From contig JAKULF010000001.1 of NCBI GenBank assembly GCA_022661535.1, positions 2,418,001-2,482,000 of the forward strand: 64,000 nucleotides of DNA, written 5' to 3'. Shown here piece after piece: positions 10,846 to 23,027 of the stretch. A model generated the notes under the pieces. It worked only from the letters and a program-made list of their open reading frames with translations. It had not been told where the DNA came from and ran no database searches. This DNA is from Eutypa lata (Eukaryota > Ascomycota > Sordariomycetes > Xylariales > Diatrypaceae). How positions within the stretch are numbered: position 1 is the stretch's first letter; each line of letters starts with the position of its first letter. Made by a program: the position numbers and the translations under genes.

Positions 10846-12616
10846 TACAGGGCGTAAGTAACTACCTACCTAGGTAGATAATTAAATAGTTATCCTACAC
10901 GGGCTGCGCCCTCCTACTGTTGAACGGGCTCGGCATTGCTAAGTCCCAACTACAGGTCAGGTCAATGACGGCGTTGTGATTAACCAACATGCAATGTTGA
11001 ATGCTATTTACGTTTAGGTACTTACATGCAGGATTCGTCTAGAGGTCTAGGTATTGGCGCTCCGTCGGAATTTCCAAAAGTAAGTAACTACCTAAGTAGA
11101 TACCTACTGTCGTTTTGAATCAAAGTGTCCCTGACCCACTTTAGACTCTTGGTAGGGGTGACGTCTTGTCCTCACGAGTGGGATAACTTATAAGAAAGAT
11201 ATGACATGAGAAGGGGACTACGGAGCTGTGCGGAGCTGCAGGTGCACGGAGCTGGCTATATACGGAGCTGGCTGTGCGGAGCTTTACAGGTGGCTTTCAG
11301 CGAAGCAGGAGCCAGCGCAGCTAGTTATGGCTCATTGGTAGATCTTACCAAGATATGTAAGAGTTCACAATTCTTGCTGGCTGTCTCCCTTCACTTCTCC
11401 TCAGAATCGGGCTCTTCAAGGGTAAAGAACGTGTGTATAATAGAAAAACGTTACTATTTTTGCAGAGCCCCCCCTCCCCCCTCCATACATATCTGCTACC
11501 ACCCCTCATCATCATATATATCCATTAGTTATCTTTCTTTATTTTTAACGCCATGCTTTCTCATAAATGTGGTTAAAACCTTCACGCCAATTGCACCTCT
11601 GTAACAGTACATTTAACGTTTTGTTAATTTTAATGCATTTCGATTAATATATATATAACATCCGGAAATTGCCATTGAAGACATTAAATTTATCCAACAG
11701 AGAAGGGTAATGTGGAAAGAAGCGAACGTAGGTAATGAAGAGAGATTGAACATGAGTCATACATTCCATTCCTATCTACATGCGTACATATATCATCCAA
11801 CCAGCTACCTATCTCACCAGTATTGCCTTGAATATATACACCACTGACTTCCCACCGCGTATGTGCTCTTAGTAAAGAAGGAAGGAGGAAGTGTTGTTTA
11901 TGTTTTGCATTAGCTATTTTTACGTTCATATTTATTCGTTACCTATCCCACGGATTTGTATTAGTATCCTGGAGAAAAGAAAAAAAAAAGGGTAAAGGCC
12001 GTATTTGGATGAACTTTTTATAGGGAGGTAATGACTAAATCTCATTTAGGCCTGGCTGAAAAGGGGCTTCACAATGCGCTACTTATCCATGGGTCCTACT
12101 CACACTATCTATTACTTCGAAAACACGTCATCGGAATGAACATCTTCACTCAAATATTGCCTACAAGCCACGAATTGAGGAGAGTTGTAGGATTTGGGGC
12201 CCTTCGGATGTGTATACTCCGACTTCAGCTCCTAAACGAAGTCATGTCAGAGCATCGAACCTACCCTATAGCGGCTCGCAAAACGCATACTATTAAGTCC
12301 CTTTGAATGGCTAGTATAGACAGATTCAGATTCGCACTCGATCAATAGACGTTTCTCTGTTAGTAGTTTCCATGTATAAGAACCCGGGTTATTTGTAGAA
12401 GTCAAGAATTCTGTTGTCCACTTGATATTACGTGTCAACTACCTATATACCTGAAAGTTAGGCACTTTTGAGGGAATTTCCCTCTCCGCATCGCATGTCA
12501 TGTCATGTAGCTAATTAAGAACACCACGAACTCCATCTGACCAACCAACCAACCAGCCAACCGACCAACCGACACGCCTGGAGAAAAAAAAAAAGCGCAA
12601 CAGCAAGAACAAAGCG
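10846..12616. other. AT-rich intergenic region, no gene seen
   Basis: Contains palindromic CTACCTAGGTAG-type tracts (10862-10880, 11088-11107), a short GGAGCT tandem array, and a motif shared with 4785-4810 (at 11413-11438). Open frames are weak and lack family signatures. The 3' end of the DnaJ gene lies just downstream. Confidence 0.55.
11221..11283. repeat. CGGAGCT short imperfect tandem array
   Basis: CGGAGCT occurs at 11221, 11231, 11247, 11263 and 11277, five copies in 63 bp, spaced 10-16 bp apart. It stands out from the AT-rich flanks. Confidence 0.75.
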
Positions 12617-14292
12617 CTAACCGAACGGGAAACCGCCAGGGAAGCCCTGGAAGCCGCCTCCGGACCCACCACCGAACTTGAACTGGAACTGCTGGCCACC
12701 ACCACCACCACCACCGCCAAAGCCTCCAAAGTTGCTTCCACGACCGCCGCCGCCGAAGGGGCTGCCCTGCTGGAAGGGGTGGCCCTGCTGCTCGTGGGAG
12801 TTGGGGTCGTCGCCCATGTCGAAGCGGCGGCGGAGCTCGGGGTCGGAGAGGACCTCGTAGGCCTCGTTGATGGAGGCCATCTTCTTCTCGGCGTCCTCCT
12901 TGGACAGCCCCTGCTGAGCGGCCTTGTCCGGGTGGTGCTGCTTGGTCAGCTTGCGGTAGGCGCTCTTGATCTGGCGCTCGTCGGCGTCGCGCCCCACTCC
13001 GATCACCTTGTAGTAGTCCTTGTTCTTGCTGCGCTTGAGCTCCACCTGCGCCTTCTGCAGCAACGGGTTGACGACGTCTTTCTTGTCGGGCCGCGCCTCC
13101 GCTGCCTTCTTCAGCGTCGCGATGCTCGCGTCGTACTCCTCCGCGTCGAGTTGCCCTTTTGATTTGTGCAGGAGTCCGTAGAAGGAGTTCTCGTTTAGCT
13201 CGAGAGCCTCCTGACAGTACGTGGCCGCTTTCTTGTTGCTAGACTGCGCAATTGTTAGTTATTTAAGGATGCTGTTGAATCGAATTTGTTACTCACTTCA
13301 TAATAAGCCTGGCAGGCGTAGTCCACCAGTCGGCTCAATAAGGCATCGGGGGAGTTGTCCGGGATTATGCCATCCTTCTTCAGCTGCTGCATCTGCTCCC
13401 GGACTTCGTTGATCAGACCGGCATCATCGCCAGAAGGCACCAGAAGCTTGACACCCGTCACAGGTTGGTTCTTCTCCAGGGCCTTTTCGACCCTCGTTAT
13501 CGTCTTCTCCACGCTCTTCTCTTGTTTCAACAGCTTCTTGCATGTCTTAGACTCGGGATCGGAGTGCAGACACTTCCTGATCTGCGTCATGCCGCGTTCC
13601 GAGTCACCGAAACCGTAGAAGGTCGTGGCGGATATCTGCATATGCGGGGTGGTGTCGCCGGGTTTCAGCTGCAAGACGTGCTGTAGATCGCTCATCCATT
13701 CTTCCACGTCCCCCTTCGCGAGGCGGCATTTCGCGCGCAGTTCCCGCAGATGGGCGGCACGGTTCGCTACCACGATAGCCGCGCTTGCCTGGACAACACA
13801 TTCCTCCCAGTTTCCGGTTGATTCGGCCGCCTCGGCCAGGTGAGCAGCTCCTTGCGCCTCGAGTAAATTATGGTAATCTTCTGAATCCTCCTTATACTTG
13901 GCTAGGACGTACTGCTCGCGCGCGCCGCTCCAGTCTCCATTGCGCGCCTTGATCTTGCCTAGCTGGAGATGTGCGCCTTCGAAACCCGGCTTTAAGTCGA
14001 GGACTTTGTTAAAGTCGGAGGTGGCCTGCGACGCGCGGCCAAGGGATAGGTAGGTGGTGGCGCGCTTGAAGAATGTTAAGTAGTCGTTAGGGTCGCGTGC
14101 AATGGCGGCATCGTAATATGTCAAGGCTTCGCTCGTCTCGCCTTTGGACAGGTGTAATTGCGCCGAAGATAGAAGTGTTGAGATCGGGGTATCAGAGGGT
14201 ATATCTTGTGGTGAAAGGGCATCGACTACCAGCCCGGAAGAAGATAAGACGGCGGTAGCGACGAGGGCAAGCCTCGACAAAGGGACAATCAT
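12617..14292 (-). CDS. ER TPR/DnaJ co-chaperone (DNAJC3/P58IPK type)
   Basis: Exons 14292-13297 and 13243-12617, one 53-bp intron (GTGAGT...GCGCAG), 540 residues. The N-terminus is a signal peptide (LALVATAVLSSSGLVVDA). Residues ~35-410 form TPR repeats (for example ALTYYDAAIARDPND and FNKVLDLKPG). A J domain follows at ~430-500 with DYYKVIGVGRDA and the catalytic HPD in KQHHPDKAA, and the tail is Gly/Phe-rich. The architecture (signal peptide, TPRs, C-terminal J domain, no KDEL seen) matches animal DNAJC3 and its fungal counterparts, which bind unfolded clients in the ER lumen and stimulate BiP/Kar2. It is divergent from the HAUS1-like gene across ~700 bp. Confidence 0.9.
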
Positions 14293-14998
14293 GATGACGA
14301 CGATGCGATAGTAAAAGCTGAGGTTGAGAACCTCCTACACCGTTGTTGTAATCGCAGATAATAAAAAACGAGGAACTAAATGTAATTAGTGATAGAGAAG
14401 AAGGGAAAGAGAGAGGGAATTGAATAACAACGATCTAACTAGAGTAGTAGGCAAAATAAGTTGGTAAAGATGAACCAGGTGGAAAAGAAGTTGATGTTCC
14501 TTTAACCTTAAAACGTGTCCTAGAGTAAACTATAAGCTATAATAATAGTAGAAGGTACTTGAATTAGAGTGGTAACTCCATTATATTCTAAGTACTTTTT
14601 GAACAACTAGACCCTTGCATAGCAGCCGACTGACAAGCTGGCCACTTCTGCTACATTCGCGATCTGATCGAGGAAAGGATCCACAGGAACATTCCAAAAG
14701 GGAACAATGATAAGCCACAAGTGAGCCAGCCACTCTCTACCACCCATGAACCCCTAAAGCATAACCCCACATTAGCACTTTTAGTGTCTGTACCCCACTA
14801 AGATCAGCAGTCATCGCGTCTTCCCTTAACTAACGGCATCCGCGTTTGTGGGACTAGCTTCTGCTGCCACACCGACATCGAAAGCCAATTCATTCCGACT
14901 ATAAAATCAAGTAACAATAGATAGTAGGATTCATTATTCAATATACGGTCATATGCTTTACACACACAATACCTACTTAAAGCAACCAACAACCAACA
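14293..14998. promoter_or_regulatory. Shared divergent promoter region (DNAJC3-like / HAUS1-like)
   Basis: A 706-bp AT-rich gap between two divergent starts; it must hold both promoters. I see no unmistakable TATA box or unfolded-protein-response element. Confidence 0.4.
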
Positions 14999-16177
14999 AT
15001 GGCTCACCTAGCCCCCCACCTCAAACACCCCCACAACCAACACGGGCAACAACAACCCTCCACAGCCGCCATCTTCTCGCCCTCCGTCGCCCGCGCCGCC
15101 GCCTCCACCGCCAAAGACTGGTCCTACGTCGACGACTGGCTGCACCGTAAATACCACTACGGCGGCAAGAGACACAAGCCCCCGCCGTTCGAGCGCAACC
15201 CGGACACGCTGAAGGTCCTGTTAGCCCTGGCCGCCGCGAACGAAGCCGCCGACGAGGAGCGAGCCCAGCTCCTGAAGATCGAGGAGGCTGCTTTACGAGA
15301 CGAAGAAAAACAGATCGAACTGCGAAAACAAGAACAACAGAAGAAAAAGAAGAGTAAAGATGGGAATGGAAACGAAGAAGGAAGAGAAGAAGAAGAAAGT
15401 GGCACCCAAATCGTGGAAGGCATCCTGACGGCCCTCGAAGAAGGCCTCTCCCGCGATGGCCGCGCCGCGCTCGACGCCATGACGTCCATGGCGGTCGAGC
15501 TGGGCGAGGCGACCCCCACGCCGCAGAAGCTGGCCGCGTCGTTCGTGGAGCTGCAGGGCCAGCTGTGCGAGGCGGAGATGGCGGCGAAGCGGGTAGGGGT
15601 GCTGCAGAGCTACCTCGAGGGCGAGACGGCGCGGATCGATGGGCTGCCGAGGAAGATACGCGGCGGTGGTAGTAGTGAGGACGAAAGAACAACAACCACA
15701 AACTCAGCAGACCATCATCATCATCATCACAACGAGAACCTAGACTCAGATTTAGAATACGACGCAAACCCCTCCCACTCCCACTCTCACACCAACGAAA
15801 CCACCTCCCTCGCAACCCTAGCCCAACAAAACCTGACCCTCCAACGGGCCGTCAAAGCAACGACGACCCAGCTCCCGGAGCTCACGCAGCAGGTGACAGC
15901 GACGGAGCGAGCGGTCGGTGGGCCCCCCAACCTGACGGTGGACGAGGTGGCGGCGGACGAGGCGGCGTACCTGGACCTGCTACGCCGGAAGCGGGACCTG
16001 GACCGGCGGATCGAGACGTTCGCGGGGCTGCCGCCCGATGTGGAGGCGGCGCGGGCGGAGCTCGAGGGTTTCCGTGCCGAGCTGAGGGGGCTGACGGAGC
16101 GGAGGGATGCGAATTTCGAGAGGCTGGTGGAGAGGGAGAGTCCGGTTAAGACGAGGAGGGCGGGGAGGAGGGTTTGA
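14999..16177 (+). CDS. HAUS augmin-like complex subunit 1
   Basis: Intronless, 392 residues, ATG preceded by CAACA. The N-terminal block IFSPSVARAAASTAKDWSYVDDWL... then PPFERNPDTLKVLLALAA, together with long coiled-coil segments at ~75-120, ~265-300 and ~320-380, fit fungal HAUS1. Augmin recruits gamma-tubulin to existing microtubules for branching nucleation in the spindle. The subunit is short and mostly helical. Residues ~230-265 are a non-conserved linker with six consecutive His and an HSHSH stretch. Family assignment is from the N-terminal signature; a different coiled-coil protein is the alternative. Confidence 0.7.
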   Translation: MAHLAPHLKHPHNQHGQQQPSTAAIFSPSVARAAASTAKDWSYVDDWLHRKYHYGGKRHKPPPFERNPDTLKVLLALAAANEAADEERAQLLKIEEAALRDEEKQIELRKQEQQKKKKSKDGNGNEEGREEEESGTQIVEGILTALEEGLSRDGRAALDAMTSMAVELGEATPTPQKLAASFVELQGQLCEAEMAAKRVGVLQSYLEGETARIDGLPRKIRGGGSSEDERTTTTNSADHHHHHHNENLDSDLEYDANPSHSHSHTNETTSLATLAQQNLTLQRAVKATTTQLPELTQQVTATERAVGGPPNLTVDEVAADEAAYLDLLRRKRDLDRRIETFAGLPPDVEAARAELEGFRAELRGLTERRDANFERLVERESPVKTRRAGRRV

Positions 16178-16694
16178 ATTGGATTGGATATTTGGCGTAC
16201 CTAAAGGAAAAGAAGGGAAAGTAATGGATTGGTGGTTGGTTATGTGTGCTGTTGCTTCATTCAGACACACACATGTCTTCATGCATGGTAATCTCTACCA
16301 TGATGATTATAAGAACTTCACAGCATTCAAAGAAAAAAGCTAAGTGCGGAATCTTCTCAATTGATTATAGATGCCTCGGTCTGGTATGAGTAATGATCAA
16401 ACGCCGTGCGTATTTATTGACTATTGAATCCTTTCCACTCCATATCATGCCTCTGGGTATTGTTTATGTTTGCGAATGCTCCCACCCTATTGTTTGTTGT
16501 CTTGTGTGCAAGTCAACAGAAACTGAATTGAATCGTACCACTATTGTTCAAGATTGTAGAACCCCTCTGTCTTCATCCGCGTTTGGCGTGTCTTCGTAAC
16601 ATGTATTAGACAAACAATCAAATACTTGTGGTACAGAGGATTGACAGCCGTTGGTATACCGACACGTACTAATCACCACACAGGTATAGTATGG
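16178..16694. other. Convergent 3' intergenic region
   Basis: Separates the 3' ends of HAUS1-like (plus) and VAC14 (minus). It should hold both polyadenylation sites. No gene was seen. Confidence 0.5.
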
Positions 16695-19600
16695 CTAACC
16701 CTGTGATTTCCTATTTCGGCCGGCCACGGCACCTCCAAGCCTACCGAACTGTCTGCCTAGACCACTGCTTCGTTTCGGCGGCGCGGCAGGAGGCGGACCA
16801 GCATCCTTTTGCGGGACCGGTGGTCTCGAAGGTTGCGAGGGTTTCTGTACGCCGTCATTAACGCCGTCGGTGAGCCGGAGACCAGCGAGATCCGGGCTGT
16901 CGTCGAGAGTGCCTCCGCTCATCAGTCGCTGCGCGCGCCTGGCCCTATCCTGCACGGCTTTGAACTTTTCCAGCAGCTGCTCCCATTTGATCATGTTCTC
17001 TTCCCGACCCTTCACGCCTAGCCTATTTGGACGATCATAATTCGACGGGCCCGGTGTAGTGACGGGACTGGATGCAGAAACATGAGTGTCATGGATGCTT
17101 TTGGCACGGGGATTGTGGTTGTGCAAAGAAGAAACTGCCTCGCCTACCGAACCTTGTCGGGAGTGAGACGGGGGGACTGTGGGAGAAGGTAAAACATACG
17201 CTCGCGGAGGTGGGATGTGTATATATCCTATTGAGCTCACGCTATTTAGGCGATTCTTTAAAGCACCAAAAGCAGACGACTGGGGCAAAAGCATCAGAAG
17301 CCCATACAGGCACTTATACAAGTATGGGAACTTCTCGGGCTCAAGTAATTGAAGCCGCAGGTCTAGTCCTAAATATTAGCGTATTCATGTATATTCCAAT
17401 GCATTTTGACTCACACGTGAACACCGGTGACTCGATTAGCTGCACAAGCTTGTCGATCTGGATGAGGATATTGACTGTCATCTCAAGTTCGGCACTGTGT
17501 CTATTAGCAAATCCTTCAAGTCCCGAGCTGTTCGAGACATAATCTTACAATATCTGCAGAAGATTGTATGCCGCTTCGTAGGCTTGCGCAAGCAGACACA
17601 ACGAGAAAGTTGCAACAGCATTATAGCACCACGAGCGAAATAACGCCACAAAGAAGGTCTGACCATCCTATTGCATGAGAAGTTAGTATGGCGAAACTCG
17701 ATGTCTTTCGGAATGTGTAGTATATACCCTAGTCTCCAGATTCCTTAGTCGCTTTCTGAGATCAGCTAGCTCTGGGGCTGTAATGAGATTGTTGTTGAGA
17801 TTCTGGACCATGATGCTGGCAAATTCGAGATCCTCCTCTTTCTCAATAGTTTCGGCCAAGGTACGGTAGATCCGTTCAGGACTCAGACTCATACATAATT
17901 GACGTATGATTAGATTCCCTCTGGTCTCTAATAGCTTCCTATCGGTTGAAAATAGCTGTAAGAGGCTGACCATAAAGTTGGAGAAATAATCATCTTCGCT
18001 ATTTCTAGAGATCTGCGAAAGGAGTTGTAGATCCTTGGTAACGACAGCTTCTGCCGGGTCGGAAAGAGTCTTGAGAAGGGCTGGAAAAGTACCATCATTG
18101 AATGCAACAATCTTTCGAGGTGCCTTACGATGTAACATGATGAGCCACGTCAAGGCCGCGACACGTGTCTCTTCATGGTCGTTCAAGAACAGCAGAGTCA
18201 ATGAATTCACAGCAGCGGCATAGTCAAGATTAGCTGCCGGATGTTCTGGCGTTGCTGGGGTTGGGACACGGCGGCTTTGGGCCGGAGTGGGACTAGGCAC
18301 ATCCATATCTCGAGCACTCGACAGGGAGGCTCGTGTGCTAGACGCTCCATCCGTGCGGTCGGTATTAAGCGATGTTTGTGCGCGAGACGGCGGCTGACTC
18401 TGTGGAGGTTCGGTCTCATCAGTGAGAGAAACGATGTAATCCATTAATGAGCTGTTAACTCTCGAGGCAGCTTGCCGAATTGGTTCCACTCCGCTGGCCA
18501 TTGCGGGGAGTAGGTGAGCTAGAATCTTGGGCGTAAAAGGTAAAACTTCCTCGGGGCAGATATCTAAGAAGGAAACTATCCACCGCAGGCTTTCTAGAAG
18601 ACTGTCTTCCTCTAAGAGACGTTAGACCACGACACAATGAGGCTCTGACTTGGACCACTTACCCAAAGGAGAATCAAGAGTGGCGGTCAAGATCTCGAGA
18701 ATCGCTTTGAAGTTTATCTGGACATCTTGACCGGGGATCCAATCGTCTTCGCTACTGAGATCATCATCGCCGTCTTCATTTGCCGTTGTAGAACCAGCTT
18801 CGTCAAGCTCATCAGTGTCAAGCTGTACGCTGCCACTATCAACGGATTCCTCCCGCTTTCTCTTCCCATCACCCTTTGATTTCTTGCTTTCAGCAATGCC
18901 TTTCTTAACGCGAGCTATGCGTTTGATTTCATTCAAGAACCGCTCTAAGCAGGTCTTGGTAGTGGTGTGGACATCCCGGTTGTTGCCACTCAAGAACTTC
19001 AGCAAACCGCCGAGAAATTCGGGCAAGTAGGTCACTAATTCTAGATCGGGGATGGAATCAAGAAGCATGATCCAGCCAACTAAGAATGTTCGGGTGAAAG
19101 GATTGATTGCTCCGATCCTGTCTTTGAGTAGGGGGATGAACTTAGGGAGAGAGAAGGCGGTAGGGGGTTCCGTCTCGTCGTCTAGGGCATCTGGGTCTTT
19201 GGCTTCCAGAACCGAAACATAAGTGGCAGCCGACTCGGCTACAATATCCTTGACGAGACGATCAAGAAGTTCTGCGCCATTTTTGACTGATAATTCGGAA
19301 TCTGCTCCTAACTAAGAAGAGGGTGGAAATCATAAGCTGCTCGAAATGGAGATATGAAATGGGATAGCAGCTTACCTTACAAAGAGCATCGAATATATGG
19401 TTGAAGTATCTGAGTATTTCTCCTTTGGCAACCTTTGCAATGTTATACATCGACTCACACGCATAGTAGCGAACCCGAGCATCCTGATCGACGAAACAGG
19501 CTAGCACAGGAGGCACGATAACCTCAAGATATCTCGGTAGTTCCTAGCAGCAACTCAGCATAAGCACGACCATTCCTTAGGGACATTGACAGAAACGACA

Positions 19601-19903
19601 AGTTTTGACATACTGGACCTAGGGCAATAGCAGCTGCCGCCAGACCAATCAAGCCCCCGTTTCGGGCATGTGGTTGATGCACGGCATAGGCATATTCGTT
19701 ACATAGCTGGTCAAGAATGTTCTGGATCCTGGAGAATTCCTTGGCGGCAACCAGTTCCCGAATTTGGCGCTCAAGACTACGATGTATCGGATTTAGCCCG
19801 GGATCTAGATAAACGTGAAATCAAGAAGGACATACTCAAGTGCTCCTATCTTTCTCTTGTCATAGAGCCTATCGTTGAGAAAGCGCACGACGTTGGGCTC
19901 CAT
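16695..19903 (-). CDS. VAC14: VAC14, scaffold of the Fab1/PIKfyve complex
   Basis: Eight exons: 19903-19836, 19776-19614, 19543-19376, 19311-18663, 18611-17728, 17667-17549, 17494-17415, 17362-16695; 932 residues with all phases consistent. The start [18 protein letters not shown] and the HEAT-repeat block [17 protein letters not shown] are diagnostic of VAC14, as are AGAD...[17 protein letters not shown] sequence in exon 4 and the C-terminal core [19 protein letters not shown] with [11 protein letters not shown]. An acidic, lysine-rich spacer (~300-360) and a Ser/Pro-rich tail flank the conserved cores. Known role: scaffold at the vacuole/endosome that joins the PI3P 5-kinase Fab1 and the phosphatase Fig4 to control PI(3,5)P2. 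Two exons (119 and 80 bp) are short. Symbol by homology to yeast VAC14. Confidence 0.95.
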
Positions 19904-21474
19904 GGCTGCGGCGTCGTCGTCTGCTTATCTCACTTCGGCAGACGATCAACTCATCATAGTGGGGTCCTGCTAAGGCAAGGCAGAGAAGAAGGGAGAAATC
20001 ACCAGCTAGCACTGGATTAACAGAACACGATGAAATGAGAAGAATCTTCACAAGGGCTGAAACGATCAACTCAGTAGAATGACATATGCTTAGTAGTAGT
20101 GGTTACGATGATAGTAATGTAGAAGGCTAGAACTGTGGCTGATGATCATGTATGTATTTAACTACGGTTTAGTTAGGTAGCAGGGCAGGTGGTAAACACT
20201 GCGGGGATGAATGGAGCTCTGGAAAGGTTACTAGCGCCTGGAATTAAGTTTAGGTGCTGACGGGAGGTGACTGTGGCTCGTGCTTACAAGGTATTGTTTG
20301 TACCAAGCTACATAGCACGTTAAGAAGAGCATGAGTAGGTTCTCCCTAACAACATGGACGACACCTTTCATACGGATCATTGTTCAGTATATAGCAAATT
20401 ACAGTATTTATAAACATTTATATACATACCTACTTATGTCTATATGAATATACTTGAGAAAATATGGAAAGCACAACTGCTAAACGACATAACTATCCAA
20501 GCAAGATAGCAGGTAGTTAGAAGGTTTTTTTAATACTCCCGATGACATCATAGCTGTGGTGATGCACACAGAGATAAACGATCAAGTGATCATCCTCCCC
20601 TCTCCAGCATACCTACCTACTTACCTACATATCTACCTAAGACCCATTACTACCTAACAGTTAACTTACATCTTTCACGGAGCTCATGATAGGGATAAGG
20701 TTTATCTTATACCGGACTCCTGTCGCCGAAAAAAAGTATGGAAGACTTTGATTGGCCGAAAATGAATCCCGGGAACATCTACATTCAATGACACCTCTGA
20801 TTAGCACTAGACCCTAACGCACATTGAAAGCGTCGAGTTTATTTGAGCCTTTGGGTACGCACACTTACCTACCAACGTTTGGCTCTCGGGTTTTGGAGCC
20901 TAGATGGAACCAAAAGGCAGGTAGATATGACGGGTTTCGTGAAAGGGGGAGGCAACCTGCTGACTATTAGGCATTTCTACTTCTCTCTCACGAACACAAT
21001 ATAAGGAAAGCCTAAAGTTTACTTGGAGGTGACCGGTATCAGTTAGGGTTTCCGGCAAACGCTCTGCAAAATCCTTTCGGCGTAGCGACACTGTTCCTGG
21101 ACTTACCTATATATTAGGTACTTACTTACTTACCTATGTAGGTAGCTATGCTGAAGCCCTGTAAGCACAGTGTTCTCAAAGTGATATGAGCTTTGCAAGC
21201 ATGATTGCCTGTTCATACCACCGAGAAATAAACGATAACCTCTCGCTGTTAACGTAAGATGTTGAAGATATCCATCATGTCGCCCACTACCCTATCCTCC
21301 TTGCCATCTTTTCCTTCAGATACCGCCTATCTCAAATTTGTAGTGTGTGACTAGAAAAGGCTAACGGTTATGCGTACTTAATTCCATTCTCAAGTTTCCG
21401 CCTGGAATCAAGGTCATCATCTAAGCAACCGACATAGGTGTAGCCTTTGAAAAGTATATGGCTCTCTTCTCTAA

Positions 21475-21924
21475 CTAGGAGATGCAGGGAGTAGTGTCGA
21501 CATTAGAATAGCCTCGGTTTGAGTCTGTGGCGTCCTCCAGCTGGATGGTGTAAAGGAAATATGTCGTCTTTTCAACATAGGATTCGAGATATATACTCAG
21601 ATTACTCAAGAAAGCCTCTGCTTTACCAGATTCTTCCCTGTCGTATGTGATAAAATGCAACGAAGGGTTCATGTATTTTCCAGGATTGACATCGTGGGTT
21701 GCTACGTATGTACTGGACACTACCAAGTTCTGGTAATGCATCAGAAGTGCGGCATACTCATCTTTCTTCGGCCAACTGCAAACCATGTATAATCTAGAAT
21801 TCAGCCATTGGCTTAGATACCAACTCGGGCATTCATCACGAATGTATGTTTGATGGGCATGATAGGATATGTATTTACGTTTGGGCCTGCGTAAGATATG
21901 TAGGAAGCATCGAATGTTCTTCAT
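21475..21924 (-). CDS. Hypothetical ORF, weak
   Basis: A 149-codon frame starting MKNIRCFLHILRRPKRK. Its composition is protein-like (balanced, no low complexity), with segments such as YISYHAHQTYI and FLSNLSIYLESYV, but I recognise no domain and see no supporting splice structure or promoter. It lies alone in AT-rich DNA. A chance frame or decayed fragment is about as likely as a gene. Confidence 0.22.
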   Translation of the reverse strand: MKNIRCFLHILRRPKRKYISYHAHQTYIRDECPSWYLSQWLNSRLYMVCSWPKKDEYAALLMHYQNLVVSSTYVATHDVNPGKYMNPSLHFITYDREESGKAEAFLSNLSIYLESYVEKTTYFLYTIQLEDATDSNRGYSNVDTTPCIS

Positions 21925-22905
21925 ATGTACATCCTAGTACTTCGTACTTGGAACACTACCTCTCGGACCAGTTCGCATAACATCCAAACGGCGGGCGACG
22001 ATCTACACGTGTCTCTTCTTGTTGCCCGATTCAGTTAACCACACCCTATAGAGATAAGTCAGACCTTCAGATCAGGCAGTTAAGTTCGGCAGTCAGCAAA
22101 GTCTACATACAAATACGGAGCCTTACCGCGGATTTCAAAAAGAAAAGAAAAGAAAAAAAGGCAACCAGGCTGGATGCTTTAGCGCCACGGTTACATGGCG
22201 CTGAAGAGAGTGAAACATGGACCGGGGTAGTGCGCACCCGAAAGGAGAATAGATGATAAATAACTAGATACGAAGTAAGTAGATCGGCCGTTTCTGCATC
22301 TGACACATCTGTTTCCCTAGTCAAAACCCCCTGCCACTTCTCCTGCCTCGGTGACCACTGAGTCTGAGTTGGGTAAGCAGACTCGAAGGGTTTCATAAAG
22401 GTGCTTCCATACCTGTATGCCCAGGAAATTCCACGAGCATACGAAGTAGTTAGTTACTTATATACGTAGCCGTCTTTATTTCTCTTTCTCGATGTCGAAT
22501 ATCTTTCTATCGGGCTAGGGAAGGTGAAAAGGGGAAACGAGTTGGATCTGTAAACTACATATGGAAATATACATTTTTCGCTATACGATGATGGCATGTC
22601 ATTGGTCACATACTCCAACCAGCATCGCATTCTTCCACCTACATACTTCCTAGCCGATGTTGTATTTTGTATGTATGTATGCAGCGTAGCCAGCTCCGCG
22701 GATTCGGGTACCATGTTTCTCCATCCCTCCCTGCTGTCCGCACCTATCTATAACGCAATGGCAACCGATTGGGTTGCTGCCACCCGAGAGCTCCCGGGAG
22801 AAGCCAAGCTTCGACGTACACCTTACACTCCATTACATGATCCTGGTCCATCTCCATAACCCATACCCACACGCTCCTTCGCTCAACGGTACTCACATAT
22901 GTACA

Positions 22906-22941
22906 TGCATACATACATACATACATACATACATACATACA
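22906..22941. repeat. CATA tetranucleotide microsatellite
   Basis: About eight to nine CATA units in intergenic DNA just downstream of the 77-residue gene's stop. Confidence 0.95.
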
Positions 22942-23027
22942 CAACGAAGAGACCACCAAACCACCCTTGCTATCTAAGTTTGACTAAAACACCCCCATAC
23001 GCATGTACATAGGTATGTGCGTATGCA

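Larger units (their letters stand above)
19904..23027. other. Long AT-rich gene-poor region
   Basis: Contains TACCTACC/TAGGTA tracts (20610-20640, 21108-21148), a CATA microsatellite at 22906-22941 and VAC14's promoter. One 149-codon minus-strand frame is listed separately at low confidence. Nothing else is supported. Confidence 0.55.

Noticed and set aside
11206..11604. 132-codon plus-strand frame
   Set aside because: Starts in the CGGAGCT array and ends in pyrimidine-rich low complexity; no family features.
15021..15815. 264-codon minus-strand frame opposite HAUS1-like gene
   Set aside because: Arg/Ser/Pro-rich shadow; plus strand has the family signature.
22103..22396. 97-codon minus-strand frame
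   Set aside because: Crosses A-rich tracts, no domain, likely chance.
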